64,000 nt of DNA from Vagococcus salmoninarum. Lineage in GTDB: Bacteria; Bacillota; Bacilli; Lactobacillales; Vagococcaceae. Positions 36,001 through 43,511 of the stretch are shown one piece after another (position 1 is the first letter of the stretch; every line of letters begins with the position of its first letter). The position numbers and the translations under genes are program-made. The stretch lies in NCBI RefSeq assembly GCF_003987495.1, contig NZ_NGJU01000002.1, positions 141,458 through 205,457 of the forward strand. The letters are read 5' to 3'. The notes beneath the pieces are model-generated. The model was not told the DNA's origin. It ran no database searches and was given only the letters and a program-made list of their open reading frames with translations.

Positions 36001-36770
36001 CCTGAATCACCATAAGTGACGGAGACTGTACTAATTCCTTTCCCTAAAGCTGTGACTTCTCCTCCAGCAACGGTCAAGACTTTTTCATTAGAAGAATGCC
36101 ATGTTAACTCTTCCACTGGAAAAGTTGCTGGAACAACTTCAAAAGCTAATGTTTCGGTAGTACCTTTCTCTAAGATTAACTGGGTCTCTTTAAATGCTAA
36201 TGATGTCAGTGTTTCTTTTTTTGTTAACTGAATGTCATCAAAATAAGCTGTGCCAGTTCCTTCTTCTAAAAATAGTTGCACTCTGATCGTATCAATTCCT
36301 TGCTCCGTATTAACTTTAGTCTTAACATTTTGCCAATCTTTCGTCCCAAGAACATTATTCGAGTAACTTAAAGGGTCAATCTGTTTGCCATTTGCATAAC
36401 GTAAAACCCGAATCCGGGCTCCTTGACTAGCCGTCACTGACTCAGTTTTGATTCTGCCAGTCACTTCGTACTCTTGATTTTCTAAAACGGGAATATCTTG
36501 AGAAATCGCTACTCGACTAACTTCCGTTGCTGCTATTTTCAAAATATTATTAGTCTGCTCTCCTTCATCACTAATAATACTAATGCCTGGTTTACCTTTC
36601 GCTACCCAAACGTCATTCCAGTGAAGAGCCTCTTGTTCATGCCACTTCCCAGTTGCTGTTCGGACTTGAGTAAAGTCTCCGTTCTTAACCCCGCTATTTT
36701 CTCCATAAGCGACTAGACTTTGACTAATAAAAAAACAACTTAAACCAATTAACAGACTTATTTTCTTCAT
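33072..36770 (-). CDS. Wall-anchored polysaccharide lyase family 8 (hyaluronate/chondroitin/xanthan lyase type)
   Basis: A 1232-residue secreted protein starting MKKISLLIGLSCFFISQSLV (signal peptide). A CBM-like jelly-roll follows (about 28-190, ending YFDDIQL), then a BIG2-like Ig domain (about 190-275). The catalytic alpha/alpha toroid (about 350-700) has NWWDFEIGTPRALN, SHTNVAYTGAYGN and RGRSMSRSALQDH, giving the Asn, His, Tyr and Arg of PL8 lyases; beta-sandwich domains follow. The tail has 13-residue Ser/Glu/Pro/Thr repeats, then LPQTSEK, a hydrophobic helix and MRRKE, so the sorting motif is LPQTS rather than LPxTG. The start at 36770 has AAAGGAGG ten bases upstream. It cleaves acidic polysaccharides by beta-elimination; the exact substrate is not determined. 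Confidence 0.88.
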   Translation of the reverse strand: MKKISLLIGLSCFFISQSLVAYGENSGVKNGDFTQVRTATGKWHEQEALHWNDVWVAKGKPGISIISDEGEQTNNILKIAATEVSRVAISQDIPVLENQEYEVTGRIKTESVTASQGARIRVLRYANGKQIDPLSYSNNVLGTKDWQNVKTKVNTEQGIDTIRVQLFLEEGTGTAYFDDIQLTKKETLTSLAFKETQLILEKGTTETLAFEVVPATFPVEELTWHSSNEKVLTVAGGEVTALGKGISTVSVTYGDSGVKAQVVIEVTSDEPVTEELPAFEKSQEVTVSEMKLLFSEQLPENYQLKLENSEIGQLKGGVFLAQQAGQTQVSIFDSENQLVDEIQLTVTPQRTDEFDRMRQGWQGIIFGDQYYQGDNQQMNDTHELKEQTVKKIWESLNKNDNPPYLWEHLKDQADSSTLTKNYRELYKLAEAVVNPYSTYYLNEALYRDVLRSLEWLYIHRYNENVVITGNWWDFEIGTPRALNDIVTVLYGGLTKEQISRYLTPIDTFVPDVHYIFGSIPERKQLALGGNQIDIGKVKLIQNLLLKNDVEVKTAISALQTVLPYVTEGEGFYRDGSFISHTNVAYTGAYGNVLIEGLSQLLTVIQPTSYAISEEDLSNVYEWLENAFQPILYKGSLMDMTRGRSMSRSALQDHQAAVEVLRAMLRIAEISTAEKQLALKQVVKYHLLADSYFDYVASAGSFRDISLVQNLLSNPEIAGRQPVSYLRNFAHMDKIAYYNSQKDFAFGISLHSKRTQNYEDMNNENRRGWYTGDGMTYLYNDDLSHYSDDYWATVDPYRLPGTTVTREKRADGSGETVGQSDFVGGTVLDDQFGVFSMDFNNWNQSLTAKKGWFMFGDKIVAVGSDIQTTSTDSLETIIENRKVPRGTESQLMINGEVTALTAGEEQNIAKPVTMYLDNGRESRNIGYQFLVKGNIHVLRDNRVGAWGDINHAEKGGPVSNQFMTIWQEQQANSTYGYIIYPNIGVEAFTKAAKMNQIEILKNDEDSQIVVDHELGMTGLINYQTKAQKIAGLTFYDKGTYLLKEAETVTISLADPTLTPNKVVTFSYDPLKYKIIGDKLNTKTQGSEVVVEVVLQSGESQKVELAKISNETDDSSSEPESSTSEPTTTKEPESSTSEPATTKEPESSTSEPATTKEPENSSSEQATTKEPGNASSELAPTRPSRGNQNQLTKEQEKAQITGKLPQTSEKTSRIIGSLGGGLLIIGGIIMRRKE
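33262..33431 (-). repeat. 39-bp tandem repeats in the wall-spanning tail
   Basis: About four copies of a 39-base unit (TCTGGTTCTTTCGTTGTTGC core) encode the 13-residue unit TTKEPESSTSEPA. The two central copies are almost identical, so the number of copies may vary by slippage. Confidence 0.85.
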
Positions 36771-36830
36771 ACGTATCCTGCCTCCTTTTAAACTATCCCT
36801 ACGTAATAAAGTAAATGCAACTTTCATGCC

Positions 36831-36868
36831 AACAAAAAGAACCCTTGCTAGACAAGAGTTCTTTTTGT
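36831..36868 (-). terminator. Terminator of the lacI-type regulator gene
   Basis: AAAAAGAACcCTTG/CAAGaGTTCTTTTT, located between the regulator and the lyase, so the lyase needs its own promoter. Confidence 0.8.
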
Positions 36869-36906
36869 AATCTTAGATGTAAGCGCTAAATAATCGGATG
36901 TGATCT

Positions 36907-37863
36907 TTATGAGTTTTTACATGTACTTTCTCGAATAATTAATTCTGGTTCAAAAAATTGATTGCCTTGAGGGGCGCCCTTTTGATCAATCTTATTTAAC
37001 AACATCTTGCCACAGGCTCGGCCCATTTCGATAACAGACTGCTTAACAGTCGTCAAACGGGGGTAAGCAATTTGATCTAAAAAGACACCATCAAAGCCAA
37101 TTACGCCATAGTCTTGAGGAATTTGAGCTTTGTTATTAAGAAGACCGCGTTCAATTCCTAAAGCTAAACGATCGGAACTACAGACAAAGGCGGTTTTTTT
37201 ATCGTAATTTCTAAATGTTTCTTCAATAAAAGCGGCGGCATAACGGGAGCGGTTTTCAAAACGAACGATTTCCGGTACTCGTTGATGTTTTTGCATCGTG
37301 TTAATGTAGCCAGCTTCTCGGGAAAATTCAAAGGTTTCTTTGACGTCGATCCCAACAAAGACAATCCGTTCATACCCCATGGCAATAGCGTGTTCCGTGG
37401 CTAAAGTTGTGCCTTTTTTATTATCCGTATCAACGAAATCATAACCGTAACGATTTTCACCAAAGAGAATCACTGGTTTTTCAATTCGACCAATCCATTC
37501 GTAGTCTAAATCACGCATACCAGTAATAATATACCCGTCAGATAAACCAACATCGAAACTATTTTCCGTGACTAACTGTAAAGAATATTGATGTTTGTCT
37601 AATTCTTTTGAAATCCCCATTAATAAATTCATATAATAAGGCTCCGTCGTATCCATCTCTTCAAGGATAAATAGTTTGATGACTTGGGTACGATTATTGG
37701 CTAAAGCTTTCGCCGCAACATTCGGTTTATAGTCTAAGTCTTTCATCGCTTGAAAGACTAATTCTTTTAATTCATCAGTGACTTGTTCAGGGTGATTGAT
37801 AACACGAGACACAGTCATTTTCGACACATTGGCTTTTTTCGCCACATCAGTTAAGGTAACCAT
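36907..37863 (-). CDS. malR: LacI family regulator, probably MalR
   Basis: A 318-residue repressor starting MVTLTDVAKKANVSKMTVSR (HTH and hinge region, then VINHPEQV and AAKALANNRTQ). The periplasmic-binding-like sensor domain follows (VIGFDGVFLDQIAYPRLTTV). The start at 37863 has AAGGGGAG upstream; the longer frame to 37884 does not. Its position beside the maltodextrin cluster matches YvdE/MalR. LacI proteins bind palindromes with a central CG, and such sites overlap both mdx promoters. Whether the intervening lyase gene is also its target is unclear; no copy of the palindrome was seen at the lyase start. Confidence 0.82.
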   Translation of the reverse strand: MVTLTDVAKKANVSKMTVSRVINHPEQVTDELKELVFQAMKDLDYKPNVAAKALANNRTQVIKLFILEEMDTTEPYYMNLLMGISKELDKHQYSLQLVTENSFDVGLSDGYIITGMRDLDYEWIGRIEKPVILFGENRYGYDFVDTDNKKGTTLATEHAIAMGYERIVFVGIDVKETFEFSREAGYINTMQKHQRVPEIVRFENRSRYAAAFIEETFRNYDKKTAFVCSSDRLALGIERGLLNNKAQIPQDYGVIGFDGVFLDQIAYPRLTTVKQSVIEMGRACGKMLLNKIDQKGAPQGNQFFEPELIIRESTCKNS

Positions 37864-37956
37864 CCGTCTCCCCTTTCGAACCAATTATTTTTTAATCAAT
37901 ACTTCTATTATAACCTCTAATTAAAATATTACTAGAATCTAAGGGAAATTTCAAAA

Positions 37957-37994
37957 AAAGAACCTTGTTAGATGTGACTCTAACAAGGTTCTTT
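37957..37994 (-). terminator. Terminator of adhE
   Basis: Perfect 16-bp stem AAAGAACCTTGTTAGA/TCTAACAAGGTTCTTT and a T-run on the minus strand. Confidence 0.9.
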
Positions 37995-38017
37995 CCGCTA
38001 TTAATTAATGATGTACT

Positions 38018-40615
38018 TTAAACACCTTCGTAAGCATCAATAATAATTTGTTTTAATTCACTAATTAAAGGTTCTTTAGGATTAGCTGTTGTACATTGGT
38101 CTTCATAAGCTAATTCAGCCATATGATCAACTGTGTTATCAAGGACTTCTTGAGTCACCCCTTGGGCTTTCAAGCTCATATCAATGCCAACACTCTTACC
38201 TAATTCACTAACAGCAGCAATTAAGCTTTCAACTAATTCTGCCGTTGTCTTGCCTTTGAGACCTAAAATTCTTGCAACTTCGGCGTAATCTTCATGAGCA
38301 CGGAAATACTCATATTTAGGAAACATTGCATGTTTTTGTGGGTCTTTCGCATTATAGCGAATAATATGTGGCAAGAGAATCGCATTCGTCCGTCCGTGAG
38401 GAATGTTATACTCGCCACCGATTTTATGGGCAACTGAGTGACAAATTCCTAAGAAGGCATTAGCAAAGGCCATTCCAGCTAAGGCTGAAGCATTATGCAT
38501 TTTTTCACGTGCATCAAAATCAGCTGTCTCAACAGATTCTTTCAAGTTCCCAAAGACTAATTTAATTGCTTCGATACTTAAGCCCCGAGTGTAATCAGAA
38601 GCCATGACTGAGACATAGGACTCTAAGGCATGGGTTAAGACATCCATTCCAGTATCAGCAGCAATTGATCTTGGTAATGTTTGAACGAACTGAGCATCAA
38701 TAATTGCCACATCTGGTGTTAAAGCGTAATCTGCTAAAGGATACTTAACATTAGTATCACTATCAGTAATTACGGCGAATGGTGTGACTTCAGCTCCTGT
38801 TCCTGATGTTGTTGGAATACAAACTAGTTGTGATTTAACGGCTCTCGGGAATTTGTAGATTCGTTTACGAATATCTAAGAATTTTTGTTTCGCCCCAAAG
38901 AATTCTGTTTCAGGGTGTTCGTAGAATAACCACATGCCTTTAGCAGCATCCATGGCTGAACCACCACCAAGAGCAATTACTGTATCTGGTTTGAATTCGA
39001 CCATTTGTTCTGTTCCTTTATAAACAGTGTTCGTTGATGGATTTGGCTCAACTTCTGAGAAGACTGAAATCTTAACATCGTTGTCCCGTTTCCGCAGTTC
39101 ATCCATTACAATGTCAGCATAGCCAAATTGAACCATTCCTGGGTCACAAACTAAGAAGACACGTTCCACTTTATCCATTGCTTGTAAGTATTGAACTGAA
39201 TTTTTTTCAAAGAAAATACGTGAAGGAAGTCTAAACCATTGCATATTTTTTCTCCGTTTCGCGACTGTTTTAATGTTTAACAAGTTAATAGCGGTAACGT
39301 TTCTTGAAATTGAGTTTTTACCGTAAGAACCACAACCTAATGTTAATGAAGGAATCATTTCATTATATAAATCGCCAATTCCTCCTTGTGACGTTGGTGA
39401 GTTAACTAAGATCCGACAAGCTTTCATCCGTAAAGCGAAGTCAACTTGTAAGTCCTCGTCTTCAGTGTGGACACAAGCAGTATGGCCTAAACCAAATTCA
39501 AGCATATTTTCACAATGAACTAAGGCCTCTTCACGAGTGTCAGCCTTAACCATGGCTAAAACTGGTGATAATTTTTCTAATGACAGTGGGAATTTAGCGC
39601 CAGTGCCGCCGATTTCTGCTATTAAAATTTTCGTACCTGCTGGAACTTGTAAGCCTGCTAATTCAGCAATAGCGTTAGCTGATTTTCCAACAACAAATGG
39701 GTTAACAGCTGTTTTAGCCTCATTCATTACTACAGCTTCCAATTTTTCAACATCTTGTCCATTTAAAACAACGACTTGATGGGCTTGAAATTCTTTTTTA
39801 ACTTCTTCGTAAACAGCTTTATCAACAATGATTCCTTGTTCCGAGGCACAAATCATGCCATTGTCAAATGACTTAGAAACGATTAAATCATTCACAGCCC
39901 GTTTAATTTTTGCTGATTTCTCAATATAAGCCGGGGTATTTCCTGGTCCAACCCCTAAAGCTGGTTTACCTGTTGAGTAAGCCGATTTGACCATTGCCCC
40001 ACCACCAGTTGCTAACACGACTGCGACTTTTGGATGGTTCATTAAAGCAGTTGTCGCTTCTAATGAGGGAACTTCTACCCATTGGATACAATTTTCTGGT
40101 GCCCCTGCTGCTATGGCAGCATCTCTAACGACTTTAGCCGAAGCCACCGAACATTTTTGCGCTCCCGGGTGGAAAGCAAAGATAATTGGGTTTCTTGTTT
40201 TTAAAGCAATCATCGCTTTAAAAATAGTTGTCGATGTTGGGTTAGTTGTTGGTGTCACACCACATAAGACCCCAACTGGCGCTGCTATTTCCATTAAACC
40301 AGTTTGTTTATCATCACTAATAACACCGACTGTTTTATTATTTTTAATATTATTCCAAATCGATTCTGAAGCAAACATGTTTTTAATTGCCTTGTCTTCA
40401 TAAATACCACGACCAGTTTCTTCCACCGCCATTTTTGCTAAAGGCATGTGTTGATCTGACGCAGCTAATGACATTTTGTACACAATGTGATCAACTTGTT
40501 CTTGGTTAAACGCTTCCATTTCTTTTAAAGCAATTGTCGCGTTGTTCGCCAAAATATCAGTTGCTTCTTGGACACTAGAAACTTTTACCGTTTCTGTTTT
40601 TGATACTTTTGCCAT
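38018..40615 (-). CDS. adhE: Bifunctional acetaldehyde-CoA/alcohol dehydrogenase AdhE
   Basis: An 865-residue fusion of the usual length. The N-terminal CoA-acylating aldehyde dehydrogenase (about 1-440) has the catalytic Cys in NGMICASEQG. The C-terminal iron-dependent alcohol dehydrogenase (about 460-865) has GGGSAMDAAK for NAD, TTSGTGAEVTP, and the metal ligands in AMAFANAFLGICHSVAHKIG-type sequence (written here GMAFANAFLGICHS). It reduces acetyl-CoA to ethanol and regenerates two NAD during fermentation. AGGAGGAAT precedes the ATG. Two TTTTTCACAAA motifs upstream may be half-sites for the redox repressor Rex. Confidence 0.97.
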   Translation of the reverse strand: MAKVSKTETVKVSSVQEATDILANNATIALKEMEAFNQEQVDHIVYKMSLAASDQHMPLAKMAVEETGRGIYEDKAIKNMFASESIWNNIKNNKTVGVISDDKQTGLMEIAAPVGVLCGVTPTTNPTSTTIFKAMIALKTRNPIIFAFHPGAQKCSVASAKVVRDAAIAAGAPENCIQWVEVPSLEATTALMNHPKVAVVLATGGGAMVKSAYSTGKPALGVGPGNTPAYIEKSAKIKRAVNDLIVSKSFDNGMICASEQGIIVDKAVYEEVKKEFQAHQVVVLNGQDVEKLEAVVMNEAKTAVNPFVVGKSANAIAELAGLQVPAGTKILIAEIGGTGAKFPLSLEKLSPVLAMVKADTREEALVHCENMLEFGLGHTACVHTEDEDLQVDFALRMKACRILVNSPTSQGGIGDLYNEMIPSLTLGCGSYGKNSISRNVTAINLLNIKTVAKRRKNMQWFRLPSRIFFEKNSVQYLQAMDKVERVFLVCDPGMVQFGYADIVMDELRKRDNDVKISVFSEVEPNPSTNTVYKGTEQMVEFKPDTVIALGGGSAMDAAKGMWLFYEHPETEFFGAKQKFLDIRKRIYKFPRAVKSQLVCIPTTSGTGAEVTPFAVITDSDTNVKYPLADYALTPDVAIIDAQFVQTLPRSIAADTGMDVLTHALESYVSVMASDYTRGLSIEAIKLVFGNLKESVETADFDAREKMHNASALAGMAFANAFLGICHSVAHKIGGEYNIPHGRTNAILLPHIIRYNAKDPQKHAMFPKYEYFRAHEDYAEVARILGLKGKTTAELVESLIAAVSELGKSVGIDMSLKAQGVTQEVLDNTVDHMAELAYEDQCTTANPKEPLISELKQIIIDAYEGV

Positions 40616-40671
40616 ATTATTCCTCCTAAAAACATTTTTGATTGCGTTTTCTTAACGTCTTAATAATAGCA

Positions 40672-40752
40672 TTTTTCACAAACTCCCCGTTAGGAGGATA
40701 TTCAGTAGTTATTGGACTTTATTAACATTTATTAGTTACGTTTTTCACAAAA
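40672..40752. promoter_or_regulatory. Possible Rex half-sites in the adhE upstream region
   Basis: TTTTTCACAAA occurs at 40672-40682 and again at 40741-40751. TTGTGA-type halves are typical of Rex operators, but the second half of the palindrome is poor in both cases. Confidence 0.3.
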
Positions 40753-40904
40753 CAAATCTATGATACAATGGTTTAATAAAGACTTATAGGACTTCTTATG
40801 ACTTTTTTTTATTTCCTTCGCCGTTCATTTAATACCTGTATAAAAACAACTTTGTGATAAGTTATTCCTATTAGTTAACTAAAACAAGAAATGGGGAACC
40901 CACT

Positions 40905-41675
40905 TTGTGTAATATCTTAATGGTAACTGACGATTTGGCTTTAAAAAAAAATTTACTGACACTTTTAAACAAATACTTTGTCAATGTTTTTCTACTCCCT
41001 CACGCCACAAGTGCTAATAAAGCTCTGGCGATTGCTAAAACACACCAACCTGAAATTGTGATGATTGACTTAAACTTACCAAGTGAAGACGCTTTCTTAC
41101 TACCTAATCAATTGTTAGCTTTACATCCTAATTTACGGAGTATCATGGTTGATGACGACGCTAATTGCCAACATGCTCAAACAGCCATCCGCTTAGGTGC
41201 CATCGACTACCTTGTTCAACCATTAATCGAAGAAGAAGCCTTAAATAGTATTCATCGCGCCATTATTTCTTTAAACCAAGTCTCACTTTTGAATCATCGC
41301 AAGGAAGATGCTACCGCTACCCAAAATGAAACGATTTTACCAATGATTCAATACATTCACAGCCATGCTTTTGAAGACATTAACTTAGATAGTCTAGCGG
41401 ATTTTATGCATTTAAATAAAAATTATTTATGCCAACTTTTTAAGAAGGAAGTCGGGATGACATACATTGCTTATTTAAATCAATTCCGGATTGAACAAGC
41501 CAAGTTATTTTTACGGACAACTACTGATAAATTGGCGGTTATTGCTGAAAAAGTCGGCTATAAAGACCCGGCTTATTTTAGTCGGATTTTTAAAAAAATA
41601 ACTGGCATCAGTCCCCACCACTATCGCCAAACGTATGTTGGTGATTTGCGAACATTTGAACTTCAACCAGTTTAA
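40905..41675 (+). CDS. Atypical response regulator with AraC-type DNA-binding domain
   Basis: A 256-residue protein. The receiver-like domain (about 1-115) has VTDD (acidic pair Asp9/Asp10) and MIDLNLPSED with Asp55 at the phosphorylation site. However, the conserved switch Thr/Ser is replaced in SIMVDDD, and the conserved lysine of the K-P motif is Gln in YLVQPL. The AraC domain (about 145-245) has two helix-turn-helix units, LDSLADFMHLNKNYLCQLFK and LAVIAEKVGYKDPAYFSRIF. It starts at TTG 40905 with GGGGAA upstream, or at ATG 40920. It is divergent from adhE and no histidine kinase lies near. It may work without phosphorylation. Confidence 0.8.
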   Translation: MCNILMVTDDLALKKNLLTLLNKYFVNVFLLPHATSANKALAIAKTHQPEIVMIDLNLPSEDAFLLPNQLLALHPNLRSIMVDDDANCQHAQTAIRLGAIDYLVQPLIEEEALNSIHRAIISLNQVSLLNHRKEDATATQNETILPMIQYIHSHAFEDINLDSLADFMHLNKNYLCQLFKKEVGMTYIAYLNQFRIEQAKLFLRTTTDKLAVIAEKVGYKDPAYFSRIFKKITGISPHHYRQTYVGDLRTFELQPV

Positions 41676-41679
41676 TCAG

Positions 41680-41708
41680 TTGACAGCTCTTAAAAAACAT
41701 GAGATAGT
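41680..41708 (+). promoter_or_regulatory. Promoter of the T-box/nhaC transcript
   Basis: TTGACA (41680-41685), a 17-base spacer and GATAGT (41703-41708), directly before the T-box leader. Confidence 0.6.
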
Positions 41709-41714
41709 TGTAAC

Positions 41715-41945
41715 CAGATTAACGACATTAAGTTCCAGTAGCAAATCATCTTACAGTTCAGAGAGTTGACGGGTGTGCGAGTCAATCATAATGATTTTGT
41801 GAATTACAAACTTAGTTACACCGATGTCACGTTGGGTTTGAGCCCTTATCCTCTCTTAGAGAAAAGCAGTTGCTTTTAAATTTGGGTGGTACCACGAACT
41901 ATTTCGTCCCTGTTAGTTATAAACTAACAGGGGCTTTTTTTATTT
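41715..41945 (+). promoter_or_regulatory. T-box leader, probably tyrosine-specific
   Basis: The stem I apical motif CAGAGAGTTGACGGGTG lies at about 41759-41775. The specifier loop reads GTGAATTACAAAC; the codon TAC at 41806-41808, followed by A, indicates tRNA-Tyr. The T-box TGGGTGGTACCACG is at 41883-41896. The terminator CCCTGTTAGTT/AACTAACAGGG (41908-41932) has a T-run. Uncharged tRNA-Tyr would stabilise the antiterminator and switch on the transporter gene downstream. TTA (Leu), one base earlier, is the less likely alternative reading. Confidence 0.9.
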
Positions 41946-41972
41946 TTAATTAAGAACAATGGAGGAATGACA

Positions 41973-42023
41973 ATGCTTTTTACTAGTACTGGTGGTCTAG
42001 TTGGTTATCGTCGTAGTGATTGA
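41973..42023 (+). CDS. Tiny ORF between T-box and nhaC
   Basis: A 16-codon frame (MLFTSTGGLVGYRRSD) with GGAGG seven bases upstream of ATG 41973. An in-frame ATG lies two codons earlier at 41967. It ends 35 bases before the transporter start. It contains one Tyr codon. It may be a leader peptide, or its ribosome site may simply aid mRNA stability. I recognise no homologue. Confidence 0.35.
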   Translation: MLFTSTGGLVGYRRSD

Positions 42024-42058
42024 ACGCATAGCTAAGAAAAAAATTTGGAGGGTTTACT

Positions 42059-43441
42059 ATGTCAAAAAAAGTTAGCTTCTTAGAAGCCGCAATCATATTC
42101 GCAATTATGTTAAGTTTAATCGGAGTCAGTGTCATTAAGTTTGGTTTATCGCCAATGACACCAATCATCGTCTCACTTGCCTTAATCATGTTATGGAGTC
42201 AATTTAAAGGATTTTCTTGGAAAGATGTCAATCAAGGAATTAGTGAGGGCATTAGTACCGGGATCATCCCGATGGTCATCTTCTTACTAATTGGCGCTTT
42301 AATCGCTAGTTGGATAGCTGCCGGGATTATTCCTGCTATGATGGTCGTCGGTTTTAAATTAGTCAGTACAAAGATTTTCGTGCCGTCGACCTTTTTAGTC
42401 TGTGCGATTATTGGAACGTCCATTGGTAGTGCGTTTACAACTGCTTCGACTGTCGGTCTCGCCTTAATGGGCATGGGAACCGCTCTCGGCTTTAACCCAG
42501 CCCTCATCGCTGGGGCTGTCATCTCTGGTTCAGTTTTCGGTGATAAGATGTCCCCTCTTTCAGATACGACTAACTTAGCAGCTGCCGTGGCTGGCACGGA
42601 TCTTTTTAAACACATTAAAAATATGATGTGGACAACTATCCCTGCTCTCGTGATTTCCTTTCTGCTTTACTTATTTTTAGGGAGCCAAGCCAATGTCACG
42701 ACTTCTGCTAACCAAATCAATGATTTAACGGCAACTTTACAAGACAATTTCACAATCGGCTGGTGGTCAAGTTTGCCTATTATCGTGATGGTTGTTTGCT
42801 CTCTTTACAAAATTCCAGCAGTCGCCACTTTACTTTTAAATATCAGTTTATCGATTGGCTTGTTTATTTTACAAACACCGGGAGTCAAACTTACAGAAGT
42901 TGCTAACATCATCGAAAATGGTTTTGTCTCAACAACTGGGGTAGCTAGTATTGATAGCTTATTAAGTCGCGGTGGTTTAATGAGTATGATGGGCTCAATT
43001 GCTTTAATCATCTTAACTTTAGCTTTAGGTGGTCTTTTAATGGAATTCGGAATTATCGAAACTCTAATGGCACCTTTAGCCTTAAAATTAACCTCAGCTG
43101 GTAAGTTAGTCTCTGCTACTGTTCTTGGCGGTGTCTTAGCGAATATTATGATTGGTGAACAATACTTATCAATCATTTTACCTGGTAAAGCTTTAAAACC
43201 TTCTTTTGATAAGACAGACCTTGATCCTTCCGTTCTCTCAAGAGCTTTAGAAGATTCTGGAACCGTCTTAAACACCTTAATCCCTTGGGGTGTCAGTGGG
43301 GTTTTCATGGCTAATACTCTAGGCGTGCCTACTTTGGCTTACTTACCATTTTGTTTCTTCAGTTTACTTTGCCCTTTCTTATCAATTATTTCTGGTTTCA
43401 CAGGCATTGGAATTTCTTACAAAACACGTCCAGCCAATTAA
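42059..43441 (+). CDS. NhaC family Na+/H+ antiporter-like transporter (probable tyrosine transporter, YheL-like)
   Basis: A 460-residue membrane protein with about twelve helices. It has the NhaC blocks GSAFTTASTVGLALMGMGTA, GAVISGSVFGDKMSPLSDTT and NIMIGEQYLSIILPGKAL. Family members exchange Na+ for H+ or for amino acids. T-box control, here with a TAC specifier, is known for YheL-type members that are predicted to import tyrosine, so amino acid uptake is the better guess. TTGGAGGG precedes the ATG. It is monocistronic, with a bidirectional terminator after it. Confidence 0.85.
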   Translation: MSKKVSFLEAAIIFAIMLSLIGVSVIKFGLSPMTPIIVSLALIMLWSQFKGFSWKDVNQGISEGISTGIIPMVIFLLIGALIASWIAAGIIPAMMVVGFKLVSTKIFVPSTFLVCAIIGTSIGSAFTTASTVGLALMGMGTALGFNPALIAGAVISGSVFGDKMSPLSDTTNLAAAVAGTDLFKHIKNMMWTTIPALVISFLLYLFLGSQANVTTSANQINDLTATLQDNFTIGWWSSLPIIVMVVCSLYKIPAVATLLLNISLSIGLFILQTPGVKLTEVANIIENGFVSTTGVASIDSLLSRGGLMSMMGSIALIILTLALGGLLMEFGIIETLMAPLALKLTSAGKLVSATVLGGVLANIMIGEQYLSIILPGKALKPSFDKTDLDPSVLSRALEDSGTVLNTLIPWGVSGVFMANTLGVPTLAYLPFCFFSLLCPFLSIISGFTGIGISYKTRPAN

Positions 43442-43442
43442 G

Positions 43443-43489
43443 AAAAAGCCATTAGCATGGAGTTTAATCACTCTTAGCTAATGGCTTTT
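43443..43489. terminator. Bidirectional terminator between nhaC and fhs
   Basis: AAAAGCCATTAGC pairs with GCTAATGGCTTTT around a 20-base loop. It serves the two convergent genes. Confidence 0.85.
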
Positions 43490-43511
43490 ATCATTTGTTT
43501 TTTAAGACTGT

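Noticed and set aside
42232-43308. Minus-strand frames of 127 and 167 residues inside nhaC
   Set aside because: Antisense to a clear twelve-helix transporter gene and without ribosome sites.
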